Source: Streptomyces sp. GESEQ-4 (GTDB lineage Bacteria; Actinomycetota; Actinomycetes; Streptomycetales; Streptomycetaceae). Taken from it: a DNA stretch of 64,000 nt. The number at the start of each line of letters is the position of its first letter. Within the stretch, counting starts at the first letter, position 1. Below the pieces are notes generated by a model. That model searched no databases and had not been told where the DNA came from. It saw only the letters and a program-made list of their open reading frames with translations. The translations under genes and the position numbers were made by a program. The stretch is from the NCBI RefSeq assembly GCF_017948455.1, contig NZ_JAFFSU010000001.1:62001-126000 (forward strand), given 5' to 3'. Below are positions 8,032 to 17,010 of this stretch, one piece after another.

Positions 8032-8709
8032 TCACCGCCGCATCCTCGGGTCGTGTGCGGGGTCGGCATACATGTCGGGGCAACCGTCGTCGACGGCTTC
8101 GGGGCGCAGTTCGTAGTGCCAGGGCTCGTTGCCGTAGATCTGGCACAGGCCGTACTCGGCGCCGTGCTCGGACAGCCACGTCGTGGCGTTGTCCTGCCCT
8201 ATGTCGATCGCGTCCCCCGACACATGAGGTGACGTGTCCGCTGTGGCCACCCACCGCGCGGCTTCCTTCTCCGAGCCGTACTTCGCGACCGCCTCACGCA
8301 GAAGCTGGTTCTGCAACTCCGCGGAACGCCATCCGCTGTTGACGTAGAACGTGACGCCGTCGCCGGCGGCATCCGTCGCCGCCTCGCGCACGGCCCGGAG
8401 CAGCTCGGGGTCGAGCTTGGTCACGCCCGGATACCCGTCGTCGAACGCCGTCACGCCGTCAGGGAGAGCGCCGTCAGCCTCGCCCAGTACACCCTTGGGG
8501 GCCGTACGCCTGTGGTCACCCTGAGGGGGGTCGGTGGGTGATGCCGACGCGGAGGGTAAGGAAGCCCACGAGGAGGAGGGCGAGGGCGAGGAGGCCAGCG
8601 CCTGCCAGAGGAGGACGCCGACGAGGGTCGCGCTGATGGCCACAAAGGCGGCGAGGACGGCCGAGCGCGTACGGCGGGCCGCTTTTCCTGCTGATTGGCT
8701 GTGTGTCAT
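8032..8709 (-). CDS. D,D-carboxypeptidase, VanY/M15B family
   Basis: A 225-residue membrane-anchored peptidase. A basic N-terminus (KAARRTRS) leads into one transmembrane helix (about residues 17-40), then a Ser/Pro-rich linker, then the M15 catalytic domain. Zinc-ligand motifs are present: SPHVSGDAIDIG (SxHxxGxAxD) and EPWHYELR. It should cleave terminal D-Ala from peptidoglycan stem peptides outside the membrane. ATG 8709 is preferred to a TTG four codons upstream. It diverges from the two-component regulator at 8796, a layout seen in cell-wall stress loci. It ends 11 bases from the convergent GH3 stop. Confidence 0.88.
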   Translation of the reverse strand: MTHSQSAGKAARRTRSAVLAAFVAISATLVGVLLWQALASSPSPSSSWASLPSASASPTDPPQGDHRRTAPKGVLGEADGALPDGVTAFDDGYPGVTKLDPELLRAVREAATDAAGDGVTFYVNSGWRSAELQNQLLREAVAKYGSEKEAARWVATADTSPHVSGDAIDIGQDNATTWLSEHGAEYGLCQIYGNEPWHYELRPEAVDDGCPDMYADPAHDPRMRR

Positions 8710-8795
8710 GCCCGCAGTCAAGGCAGCGCGGTGTTGCCGGCCCGTATGCGGTTTTCGATACGGCGACGATATGTGCCGACTCGTAGCCTCGGAGT

Positions 8796-9491
8796 ATGCG
8801 TGTGCTGATCGTCGAGGACGAGCCCTATCTGGCCGAGGCCATCCGCGATGGCCTGCGCCTGGAAGCGATCGCGGCGGACATCGCAGGTGACGGCGGCACC
8901 GCTCTGGAGCTGCTGAGCGTCAACGCCTACGACATCGCCGTCCTCGACCGGGACATCCCCGGACCCAGCGGTGACGAGATAGCCAAGAGCATCGTCGACT
9001 CCGGCAGCGGTATGCCGATTCTCATGCTCACCGCCGCCGACCGGCTGGACGACAAGGCCACCGGGTTCGAGCTCGGCGCCGACGACTACCTCACAAAACC
9101 GTTCGACCTGCGGGAACTCGTGCTCAGGCTCAGAGCGCTCGACCGCAGGCGGGCACACAGGAGGCCGCCCGTGCGGGAGATCGCGGGGCTGCGCCTTGAT
9201 CCGTTCCGCCGGGAGGTCCACCGCGACGGCCGCTACGTCGCGCTGACCAGGAAGCAGTTCGCGGTGCTCGAAGTCCTGGTCGGCGCCGAAGGCGGTGTCG
9301 TCAGCGCCGAAGATCTGCTGGAGCGGGCGTGGGACGAGAACGCCGACCCGTTCACCAACGCCGTGCGGATCACCGTCTCGGCGCTGCGCAAGCGGCTGGG
9401 CGAACCCTGGATCATCGCCACCGTGCCGGGTGTCGGCTACCGCATCGACACGGCACCCGGTGCCGGACGTGAGGGACGAGACCGTGGATAG
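8796..9491 (+). CDS. OmpR-family response regulator
   Basis: 231 residues. The receiver domain has the acidic pocket Glu7-Asp8, phospho-acceptor Asp51, a Thr in MLTAAD and Lys in LTKPF. It is followed by a winged-helix DNA-binding domain (about 125-225, ending GVGYRID). The gene overlaps the sensor kinase by 8 bases, so the two are translationally coupled. Divergent from the VanY-type carboxypeptidase, which is a likely target through the 86-base gap 8710-8795 (inference). Confidence 0.92.
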   Translation: MRVLIVEDEPYLAEAIRDGLRLEAIAADIAGDGGTALELLSVNAYDIAVLDRDIPGPSGDEIAKSIVDSGSGMPILMLTAADRLDDKATGFELGADDYLTKPFDLRELVLRLRALDRRRAHRRPPVREIAGLRLDPFRREVHRDGRYVALTRKQFAVLEVLVGAEGGVVSAEDLLERAWDENADPFTNAVRITVSALRKRLGEPWIIATVPGVGYRIDTAPGAGREGRDRG

Positions 9492-10590
9492 GCGGCCCGG
9501 GTTGAGCGTTCGCGTCAAACTCACCCTCAGCTACGCCGGATTCCTCATGCTCGCCGGTGCCGTGCTGCTCGCCGCCATCGGAGTGTTCCTCCTGCGGGCG
9601 GGGTGGTTGCAAACCAACGAACAGGGGGCATGGAGATCAACTCCGGGCACCCACTTCGTGCGCGGTTTCGCCCCCATGGCAGCCGCAGCCATGGTGTTCC
9701 TCCTGATATTCGGCCTCCTGGGAGGGTGGATCCTCGCCGGCCGCATGCTCGCTCCCCTGACTCGCATCACCGATGCCACCCGCATGGCCACGAACGGATC
9801 GCTCTCCCACCGGATCCGGCTGCCGGGCCGCAGAGACGAGTTCCGCGAACTCGCCGACGCCTTCGACACGATGCTCGCGCGGCTCGAAGCCCAGGTCGCG
9901 GAGCAGCGGAGATTCGCCGCCAACGCCTCACACGAGCTGCGCACCCCGCTGGCGATCTCGAAGACCCTGCTCGAGGTGGCCCGCACCGATCCGGACCACG
10001 ACACCGGCGAGGTCATCGCCCGCCTCCACGCCGTCAACACCCGGGCGATCGACCTCACCGAGGCACTGCTCCTGCTCAGCCGCGCCGACCAGCGGTCCTT
10101 CACCCGCGAACCGGTCGACCTGTCCCTCCTCGCGGAAGAAGCCACCGAAACGCTCCTCCCGCTCGCGGAGAGGCACGGCGTCACCATCGAGACCTCCGGT
10201 GACATCACCCCCACCGTCGGATCCCAGGCGCTCCTGCTGCAGCTGACCACGAACCTCGTGCACAACGCGATCGTCCACAACCTGCCCGGTAAGGGGACGG
10301 TGTGGGTGACGACCGGCGTCCGCCCCAGGGCCGTGGTGCTCACCGTCGAGAACACCGGCGAGAAGCTCACCCCCCAGCTGGTCTCCACACTCACCGAACC
10401 GTTCCAGCGCGGCACCGAGCGCGTGCACACGGACCACGCGGGCGTCGGTCTCGGCCTGGCCATCGTCAAGCGGATCGCCCAAGTGCACGACGGATCCCTC
10501 ACCCTCACCCCGCGCCCCGAGGGCGGGCTCCGTATCGCCGTTCACCTGCCCGCCCCACCACCCCGTACAGCTGACAACGAGGACATCTGA
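9484..10590 (+). CDS. Sensor histidine kinase
   Basis: A 368-residue HisKA-type kinase. Two transmembrane helices (about 15-38 and 62-86) flank a very short extracytoplasmic loop of about 25 residues; HAMP follows, then the phospho-acceptor His150 in NASHELRTPL, and an ATPase domain with the N box (NLVHNAIVHN) and G box (GVGLGLAIVKRI). GTG 9484 overlaps the regulator stop, and an in-frame reading further upstream is a shadow. The tiny sensor loop suggests it detects a membrane-level signal rather than a soluble ligand. Partner of the regulator at 8796. Confidence 0.9.
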   Translation: MDRRPGLSVRVKLTLSYAGFLMLAGAVLLAAIGVFLLRAGWLQTNEQGAWRSTPGTHFVRGFAPMAAAAMVFLLIFGLLGGWILAGRMLAPLTRITDATRMATNGSLSHRIRLPGRRDEFRELADAFDTMLARLEAQVAEQRRFAANASHELRTPLAISKTLLEVARTDPDHDTGEVIARLHAVNTRAIDLTEALLLLSRADQRSFTREPVDLSLLAEEATETLLPLAERHGVTIETSGDITPTVGSQALLLQLTTNLVHNAIVHNLPGKGTVWVTTGVRPRAVVLTVENTGEKLTPQLVSTLTEPFQRGTERVHTDHAGVGLGLAIVKRIAQVHDGSLTLTPRPEGGLRIAVHLPAPPPRTADNEDI

Positions 10591-10593
10591 TCA

Positions 10594-11658
10594 GTGAGTG
10601 ACACAGTGCAAGACATCGCGGATGCGCGGCAGCAGGACGAAGACAAGGGGAGGGCCGAGCCCCGGAACGTGATCCGCTACTTCTCCCGGCCGGAGCCGTG
10701 GAAGCGTGGCCCGGTGCTCGCGGCGCTGGCGCTGCTGCTCGGCCTGTTCATGCTGCTGCACGCGCAGATCCCGAACGGGATCGGGGGTCTCGGCAGCCTG
10801 GTGGAGACGTTCCTGCCATGGTTCGGCCTGTTCATCCCGGTGCTGCTGGCCGGCGCGCTGTGGCGCCGCTCCGCCGCCGCGGTCGTCGCGCTGCTGCTGC
10901 CGGTCACGGTGTGGCTGAACCTCTTCGGCGGGCTGCTCGGCGACAAGTCACACGCGGGCGGCGACTTCACCGTGGTCAGCCACAACGTCGGCGCCGACAA
11001 CCCCGACCCGGCCGGCACCGCGCGCGACCTGGCCGCCTCCGACGCTGACGTGCTGGCCCTGGAGGAGATCACCGCACAGGCGAAGCCGCTGTACGAGAAG
11101 GAACTGGCGACGACGTACCCCCACCACACGGTGCTGGGCACGGTCGGGCTGTGGAGCAAGCTGCCGCTGTCGGACACCCGGCCGGTCGATATCGAGCTGG
11201 ACGCCGGGCCGCTGGGGGACGCCAAGCCGGCCGAGGTCAAGCTGGCCTACAACCGGGCGCTGCGCACCACGGTGGCCACGGACCAGGGGCCGCTCGCGGT
11301 GTACGTGGCCCACCTGGGGTCCGTGCGGGTCACGCCCAGGACGGGCTTCTGGACGGACAGCCGGGACAGAAACGCGCAGGCGCTCGCCGAGGCGCTCGCC
11401 GCCGAGCGGAACGAGCGGGTGGTACTGCTCGGCGACCTCAATGGCACCGTGGACGACCGCGCGCTCGACGGCATCACCTCGCAGCTGGAATCGGTCCAGG
11501 AGACGGCCGGGGACGGCTTCGGCTTCAGCTGGCCGGCGTCCTTCCCGGTGGCGCGGATCGACCAGATCCTCGTCCGTGGCGTGGAGTCGCAGAGTTCGTG
11601 GGTGCTGCCGGCCACCGGCAGCGACCACCTGCCGGTGGCGGCCGGAATCAGCTGGTGA
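10594..11658 (+). CDS. Membrane endonuclease/exonuclease/phosphatase family protein
   Basis: A 354-residue protein starting 3 bases after the kinase stop and so probably co-transcribed. Three N-terminal hydrophobic helices (about 37-58, 68-88, 92-115) are followed by an EEP domain: SHNVGADN near 130, ALEEIT, VAHLG, VVLLGDLNGT and the terminal SDHLPVAA. These are the metal and catalytic motifs of DNase I/sphingomyelinase-like phosphodiesterases. The orientation of the domain is not certain but is likely extracytoplasmic. The substrate, a phospholipid, nucleic acid or other phosphodiester, is unknown. Convergent 11-base overlap with the GH gene at 11648. Confidence 0.85.
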   Translation: MSDTVQDIADARQQDEDKGRAEPRNVIRYFSRPEPWKRGPVLAALALLLGLFMLLHAQIPNGIGGLGSLVETFLPWFGLFIPVLLAGALWRRSAAAVVALLLPVTVWLNLFGGLLGDKSHAGGDFTVVSHNVGADNPDPAGTARDLAASDADVLALEEITAQAKPLYEKELATTYPHHTVLGTVGLWSKLPLSDTRPVDIELDAGPLGDAKPAEVKLAYNRALRTTVATDQGPLAVYVAHLGSVRVTPRTGFWTDSRDRNAQALAEALAAERNERVVLLGDLNGTVDDRALDGITSQLESVQETAGDGFGFSWPASFPVARIDQILVRGVESQSSWVLPATGSDHLPVAAGISW

Positions 11659-12898
11659 CCACCCTTGGAAAGGGATGGAGCCGTACGGCCTCCTTGATGC
11701 CCCGCGCCCTCAAGTAGTCGCCGTCCTCCGCCCGTTCCGCCAGCACGACCGCCGGACGTACGCCCTCCCCGCGCATCCGCATCCACGCCTCGAAGTACGT
11801 GCCTCCCGGACCGGAAACAGAGCGTGTCGCCGGCGTGCACTCCAGCACCAGGGCCGTTTCGCGCGCCGGTGCTGAAGGCGGGGCGGTGCGAAGTTCGGCG
11901 ACCGTGTCGGCGATTGCCCGCGCGATCGGCTTCGCCCGGCCGGTCGCGTCGAACAGGCCCAGGGTGTATTCGAGTTCGGGGTAGTCGGCCAGCGCGCGGT
12001 CCACGTCGTGGGAGGACCACCAGGTGACGCCCCACAGGTCCGTGCAGTCGGCCGCGTTCAGCAGGGTCGCGCGGGCGAAGTCCGGGGCGTCGGCGGCGGG
12101 GATGTGGGGCTCGGGAGCGCCGGTCTCCTGGACCCAGACCGGCCTCGCGGGGTCGTCGGCGTACGCCTTGGCGAGCTCCGTGCCGTACTCGGCGAGGTGC
12201 AGGACCTGGGGGGAGCGGGGGCCGTAGCGGCGGGCGCAGTCGCCGGAGAAGACCCAGGGGTGGACGGTGGTGAGGTCGCCCTTGCGGGCGGAGGCCTCGG
12301 GGGTGAAGGGGTGGTCGTCGCCGTACCAGGCGGCGTCGTAGGCCGAGTGCGTGACCAGATGCTCCGCGGCGGGCAGGCCGTCCCTGGCGGCGGTCAGGAG
12401 CGTGTCGAGGTAGTGGTCCACCTCGGCGGCGGTCACCGGGTTGTGTTCGACCAGGTTGTTGAGCTCGTTGCCGAGTTGGAGGCCCAGGAGGTTGGGGCGG
12501 TCGGCGAGGGCCCGGCCCAGGGTGCGCAGGAGCCGCGCCTGGGCCTCGATGGCTTCGGGGTCGGTGAACACGTTGCGGTGGTGCCAGCTGCGGGTCCACT
12601 CCGGATAGAAGTCGAAGCTGGACAGATGACCCTGGACGCCGTCCACGAGGACGTCGAGCCCGGCCTCGGCCGCGAGGTCGACGAGGTGCACCAGCTGGTC
12701 CACGGCGGTGGTGCGGATGAGGGTGCGGTTGGGCTGGAGCAGGGGCCAGAGGTGGAAGACGCGGATGTGGTCGAGGCCCAGCGCGGCTATCTGGGCGAGG
12801 TCCTCGCGGGCATGCTCCGGGTCGAAGTCGTGCCAGGAGTGGAACCAGCCGCGGCGCGGTGTGTAGTTGACGCCGAAGCGGGGCGTGGTTGCGCTCAT
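11648..12898 (-). CDS. Clan-A glycoside hydrolase, GH5-like (possible beta-mannosidase)
   Basis: A 416-residue TIM-barrel glycosidase. The acid/base Glu145 lies in QLGNELNN and the nucleophile Glu258 in VWVQETGAP, the strand 4/7 arrangement of clan A. There is no signal peptide, so it works on imported oligosaccharides. Actinobacterial N-glycan loci often pair a GH38 alpha-mannosidase with a GH5_18 beta-mannosidase that cleaves Man-beta-1,4-GlcNAc. The context here (GH38, GH3, sugar kinase) makes that assignment attractive, but I cannot confirm the subfamily. ATG 12898 is chosen because the conserved FGVNYTPRRGW follows at once; an in-frame ATG 16 codons upstream is possible. Confidence 0.75.
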   Translation of the reverse strand: MSATTPRFGVNYTPRRGWFHSWHDFDPEHAREDLAQIAALGLDHIRVFHLWPLLQPNRTLIRTTAVDQLVHLVDLAAEAGLDVLVDGVQGHLSSFDFYPEWTRSWHHRNVFTDPEAIEAQARLLRTLGRALADRPNLLGLQLGNELNNLVEHNPVTAAEVDHYLDTLLTAARDGLPAAEHLVTHSAYDAAWYGDDHPFTPEASARKGDLTTVHPWVFSGDCARRYGPRSPQVLHLAEYGTELAKAYADDPARPVWVQETGAPEPHIPAADAPDFARATLLNAADCTDLWGVTWWSSHDVDRALADYPELEYTLGLFDATGRAKPIARAIADTVAELRTAPPSAPARETALVLECTPATRSVSGPGGTYFEAWMRMRGEGVRPAVVLAERAEDGDYLRARGIKEAVRLHPFPRVVTS

Positions 12899-12938
12899 GG
12901 GTCCTCCTCGGACGGCGTCGGCCCTTGTCTCCGGCGAA

Positions 12939-12952
12939 TGTATCAACCACCA
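12939..12952. promoter_or_regulatory. Degenerate RpiR-type operator candidate
   Basis: TGTATCAACCACCA lies in the 63-base gap between the divergent GH5-like gene and the sugar kinase. It aligns with the 25519 operator (TGGTTCAATCCACCA) with one gap and two mismatches. This is weak evidence on its own and is listed because of the context. Confidence 0.3.
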
Positions 12953-12961
12953 TAGTCACCG

Positions 12962-13939
12962 ATGAACAATAATTTGAACCAGGATCTCGTGGTCGGTCTG
13001 GACGCCGGCGGCACCCGGACCCGTGCCGTCCTGGCCTCGGCCCACGACGGCCTGCCGCAGGGCGAGGGCATCGGCGGACCGGGCAACGCGCTGACGGTCC
13101 CGGTGCCGGAACTCACCGACCACCTGGCCGAGGCCGTCGCCCAGGCCGTGCCGGAGCCGCTGCGTGCCCGGGTCGGGGCCGTCGCGGGCGGCTTCGCGGG
13201 CGCCTCGCGGACCGCCGCCGACGAGCCCGGGCGGCTCAGGGCGCAGTCCGCCCTCTCCGCCGCGCTGGGGCGGCTGGGCATCCCCGCCGTGTCGGTCGAG
13301 ATCTACAGCGACATCGAGGCCGCGTTCGCCTCCGCGCCGGGCTTCCCCGCCGACGGCCTCGCCCTGGTCGCCGGCACCGGCGCGGTCGCCGCCCGGATCA
13401 CCGGACGGCGCTGCACCGCGACCGCGGGCGGCGACGGCTGGCTGCTCGGCGACGACGGCAGCGGCTTCTGGATCGGGCGCAGCGCCGTCCGGGCCGCCCT
13501 GCGCATGGCCGACGGACGTGGCGGGCCGACCCTGCTGGCCGCCTCGGTCGGACGGGAGCTGGGCCTGCCGGCCGAGGTGCTGCCGTACGGCGATCAGGAG
13601 TGGACCCGCGAGCAGCGCGAGGTCTACCGCATGCATGTGCTGCCCGCCGTGATGGCCCGCCCGCCGGTCCAGCTCGCCCGTTTCGCACCCCTCGTGGTCG
13701 AGGCCGCCGGCGACAAGGACGCCGTCGCGGAGGCGATCTTCCAGGAGGCGGCCGACCGACTGACCGACACTCTCTGCGCGTTGGACCCATACCCCGGGGA
13801 GCGGATCGTCGTCACCGGAGGGCTGATCGAGCCGCTTCTGCCCCTCCTCACCGACCGGCTGCCCGAGTTCACGATCGACCAGGTGGCCGACGGGTGTCCC
13901 GGAGCCGTCGCCCTCGCCCGGCCAGGGCGCCGACGGTGA
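12962..13939 (+). CDS. BadF/BadG-type ATPase, N-acetylglucosamine kinase-like
   Basis: A 325-residue ASKHA-fold kinase. The phosphate-1 motif GLDAGGTRTR (about 13-22) and the phosphate-2 region ALVAGTGAVAA are present, along with GWLLGDDGSGFWIGR, typical of GlcNAc kinases of the BadF family. It should phosphorylate GlcNAc or a related amino sugar released by the GH3 enzymes. The stop overlaps the GTG of the GH3 gene by 4 bases, so kinase and glycosidase are made together. It diverges from the GH5-like gene. Confidence 0.8.
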   Translation: MNNNLNQDLVVGLDAGGTRTRAVLASAHDGLPQGEGIGGPGNALTVPVPELTDHLAEAVAQAVPEPLRARVGAVAGGFAGASRTAADEPGRLRAQSALSAALGRLGIPAVSVEIYSDIEAAFASAPGFPADGLALVAGTGAVAARITGRRCTATAGGDGWLLGDDGSGFWIGRSAVRAALRMADGRGGPTLLAASVGRELGLPAEVLPYGDQEWTREQREVYRMHVLPAVMARPPVQLARFAPLVVEAAGDKDAVAEAIFQEAADRLTDTLCALDPYPGERIVVTGGLIEPLLPLLTDRLPEFTIDQVADGCPGAVALARPGRRR

Positions 13940-16146
13940 CGACGTACCGGGACCCGGCCGCCCCCGTCGATGCCCGCGTCCGCGATCTGCTCGCCCGGAT
14001 GACCCTGCGGGAGAAGGTCGGTCAGCTCAACCAGCGCATGTACGGCTGGGACGCCTACCGCCGCACCCCCGACGGCGCCTTCGAACTCACCGACGCCCTG
14101 CGCGCCGAGACCGACCGCTTCGCCGGACTCGGCGCCCTCTACGGGCTGCTGCGCGCCGACGCCTGGTCCGGCGTCGACCACACCACCGGAGCCGGTGCGG
14201 ACGACAGCGCGGAACTCGCCGACCTGGTGCAACGTCACGTCGTCGAGTCCAGCCGCCTCGGCATCCCCACACTCTTCGTCGAGGAGATGCCGCACGGCCA
14301 CATGGCCCTGGACGGCACCGTCTTCCCGGTCAACCTCGCCGTCGGCGCCACCTGGGACCCCGCACTGTACGAGCGCGCCGCCGCCCACGCCGCCGCCGAA
14401 CTACGCGCCCGCGGCGGCCATGTCGCCCTCGTCTCCGCACTGGACATCGCCCGCGACCCACGCTGGGGCCGCACCGAGGAGTGCTACGGCGAGGACCCCT
14501 ACCTCGCCGCCCGTCTCACCGAGGCACTCGTCCGCGGCATGCAGGGCCGAGGAGAACTCTTCGCCGCCGACAAGGCCCCCGTCGTCCTCAAGCACTTCGC
14601 CGGACAGGGCGCCACCGTCGGCGGACGCAACTCGGCCGAGTCCGAACTCGGGCCGCGCGAACTGCACGAGATCCACCTCCCCGCCGCCCGCGCCGGAGTC
14701 CGCGCCGGAGCCGCCGCCGTCATGGCCGCGTACAACGAGGTCGACGGCCTGCCCTGCGCCGGCAATCGCGCCCTCCTCCACGAACTCCTGCGTGAGCAAT
14801 GGGGTTTCGAGGGCCTGGTCATGGCGGACGGGCTGGCCGTGGACAGGCTGGCCCGGATCACCGGCGACAAGGTCTCCGCGGGGGCCCTCGCCCTCAGCGC
14901 CGGTGTCGACCTGAGCCTGTGGGACGAGGGCTTCACGCACCTGGAGCAGGCGGTCGAACGGGGGCTGGTGACCGTGGCGGCACTGGACGCCGCCGTGGCG
15001 CGTGTCCTGCGCCTGAAGTTTCAGCTCGGCCTCTTTGAACAGCCCTACGCAGCAAGCCAGTTGAAGCCGCCGGACGGTCGCGAGCTGAGCACCGCCCTCG
15101 CCCGCTCCGCCGTCACCCTCCTCCACAACGACGCCGGCGTACTGCCCATACGCCCCACGGTCTCCCGTATCGCCGTCCTGGGCCCGCACGCCGCCACCAG
15201 CGCCCACCAACTCGGCGACTACACCGCCCCGCAGCGCCCCGGCACGGGAACGAGCGTGCTCGACGGCCTCCGCCGACTCGCCCCGCCCGGCGTCGAACTC
15301 CGCCACACCCGCGGCTGCGCCCTGACCGGCGACGACCTGTCCGGCATCCCCGAAGCGGTCGCCACCGCGGCGGCGACCGACCTGGCCGTGCTGGTCCTGG
15401 GCGGCAGCAGCGCCCGCACCCCCGACACCGAGTTCGCCGCCAACGGCGCCGCCGTGACGGCCGTATCGGAGATGACCTGCGGCGAAGGCGTGGACCTCGC
15501 CGGACTTCGACTCGGCGCCGCGCAACACGCGCTCCTGGACGCCATAGTCGCGACCGGCACACCCGCGGTGGTCGTCCTGATCCAGGGCCGCCCGCACGCC
15601 GTCCCCGAGGCCCGACACGCGGCGGCCCTGCTCACCGCCTGGTATCCGGGCCCGTGGGGCGGCGACGCGATCGCCGAGGTGCTGCTCGGGCTGGCCGAGC
15701 CGAGCGGCCGGCTCCCCGTCTCCGTCCCGCGCTCGGCGGCCCAACTCCCCGTCTACTACAACCACAAGGACACCGAGTACGGCGGCTACGTCGACGAAAG
15801 CGCCGAGCCGCTCTACTCCTTCGGGCACGGGCTGTCGTACACGACCTTCGAGTACGGCACGCCACGCCTGTCGGGGCGCACGGTGGAGGTCGATGTCACC
15901 AACACCGGGGACCGGTACGGGCGTACGGTCGTGCAGGTCTATCTGCGACGCCTGATCACGACCGCATGGCCGCGCACCCTCGAACTTTGTGCGTTCGAGG
16001 GTGCGGGCCTCGCGCCGGGCGAGCGCCGTACGGTCACGGTCACCCTGGATCTCGATGCCGAACTGACAGGCGCGCTCGAGATCCGCGTCGCCGAGTCGTC
16101 GCGGGCCGCGCTGAAAGCCGTACCGCTACAGCTTCACCGCTCCTGA
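13936..16146 (+). CDS. GH3 beta-glycosidase
   Basis: A 736-residue family 3 enzyme of the three-domain type: TIM barrel (1-300), alpha/beta sandwich (about 375-590) and a C-terminal fibronectin III-like domain (about 640-730). The nucleophile is predicted as Asp298 in GLVMADG, and the KH motif (Lys219-His220) is conserved. No signal peptide, so intracellular. GTG 13936 overlaps the kinase stop (GTGA); the frame is open 112 codons further upstream but inside the kinase. The sugar could be GlcNAc, glucose or xylose; coupling to a GlcNAc-kinase-like gene favours GlcNAc (inference). It overlaps the convergent permease gene by 21 bases. Confidence 0.85.
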   Translation: MTTYRDPAAPVDARVRDLLARMTLREKVGQLNQRMYGWDAYRRTPDGAFELTDALRAETDRFAGLGALYGLLRADAWSGVDHTTGAGADDSAELADLVQRHVVESSRLGIPTLFVEEMPHGHMALDGTVFPVNLAVGATWDPALYERAAAHAAAELRARGGHVALVSALDIARDPRWGRTEECYGEDPYLAARLTEALVRGMQGRGELFAADKAPVVLKHFAGQGATVGGRNSAESELGPRELHEIHLPAARAGVRAGAAAVMAAYNEVDGLPCAGNRALLHELLREQWGFEGLVMADGLAVDRLARITGDKVSAGALALSAGVDLSLWDEGFTHLEQAVERGLVTVAALDAAVARVLRLKFQLGLFEQPYAASQLKPPDGRELSTALARSAVTLLHNDAGVLPIRPTVSRIAVLGPHAATSAHQLGDYTAPQRPGTGTSVLDGLRRLAPPGVELRHTRGCALTGDDLSGIPEAVATAAATDLAVLVLGGSSARTPDTEFAANGAAVTAVSEMTCGEGVDLAGLRLGAAQHALLDAIVATGTPAVVVLIQGRPHAVPEARHAAALLTAWYPGPWGGDAIAEVLLGLAEPSGRLPVSVPRSAAQLPVYYNHKDTEYGGYVDESAEPLYSFGHGLSYTTFEYGTPRLSGRTVEVDVTNTGDRYGRTVVQVYLRRLITTAWPRTLELCAFEGAGLAPGERRTVTVTLDLDAELTGALEIRVAESSRAALKAVPLQLHRS

Positions 16147-17010
16147 CGACACGCCCTTGTAGAACCATCGCTGCGTGATCACGAACAGTACGAGCACCGG
16201 GATCACGGAGATCACCGACCCGGCCATGACCATGCGCTGGTCGTAGCCGAACGACGAACTCTGCAGCCGCGACAGACCCAGTGTCAGGGTCATGTTGCTC
16301 TCCGAGCGCAGCACGATCAGCGGCCAGAGGAAGTCGTCCCAGGCGCTGATGAAGGTGTTGATGATCACCACCATGATCGCGCCCCACGCGGACGGCAGAT
16401 ACAGATGGCGGAAGCGCTGCCACTCGTTCGCGCCGTCGAGCATGGCCGAGTCCTCGATCTCGCGCGGCACCGCCAGGAACGCGGCGCGCATCAGCAGGAC
16501 GTTGATCGCACCGACGAAGCCGGGCAGCCACACGCCCGCCAGGCTGTCGACGAGACCGAGGTCGCGGATGCTCAGGAACAGCGACACCATGATCGACTCG
16601 AAGGGGAACATCATCGAGGCGACCAGCACGACCCAGACCGACTTGCGGCCCTTCCAGCCGGGCTTGGAGAGCATGTAGCCGGCCGTGGTCGAGAAGACGA
16701 GCTGGCTGGTGACCGACAGGACGACCACGATCATGCTGTTGCGGATGTACGTGGCCACCGGCACCTGCTCGAAGATCGTCCGGTAGGCCCGCAGGGTCGG
16801 GTCGTGCGGCAGCAGGGTGGCGTTCGCGCCGAAGACGTCCTCGCCGGTGCTCTTCAGGGAAGCCAGGAGCTGCCAGAGGAGCGGTCCTACGGTGAGGCCG
16901 AGTACGAGGAACAACAGCAGGTAGCGGACGAGCAGTTCGCGCGGGCGGCCGTAGTCCCGCCAACGGGGCATCAGACGGCGGCGCTTGGCCTCAGCGGCGG
17001 CTGTGGTCAT
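16126..17010 (-). CDS. Sugar ABC transporter permease, MalG type
   Basis: A 294-residue inner-membrane permease with six predicted helices and the EAA loop (EIEDSAMLDGANEWQRF) that docks the ATPase. ATG 17010 overlaps the stop of the first permease (ATGA). No ATPase gene occurs in this operon; in Streptomyces a shared MsiK ATPase usually energises such importers. It should form the channel with the gene at 17007 and receive glycans from the lipoprotein at 18017. Confidence 0.92.
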   Translation of the reverse strand: MTTAAAEAKRRRLMPRWRDYGRPRELLVRYLLLFLVLGLTVGPLLWQLLASLKSTGEDVFGANATLLPHDPTLRAYRTIFEQVPVATYIRNSMIVVVLSVTSQLVFSTTAGYMLSKPGWKGRKSVWVVLVASMMFPFESIMVSLFLSIRDLGLVDSLAGVWLPGFVGAINVLLMRAAFLAVPREIEDSAMLDGANEWQRFRHLYLPSAWGAIMVVIINTFISAWDDFLWPLIVLRSESNMTLTLGLSRLQSSSFGYDQRMVMAGSVISVIPVLVLFVITQRWFYKGVSSGAVKL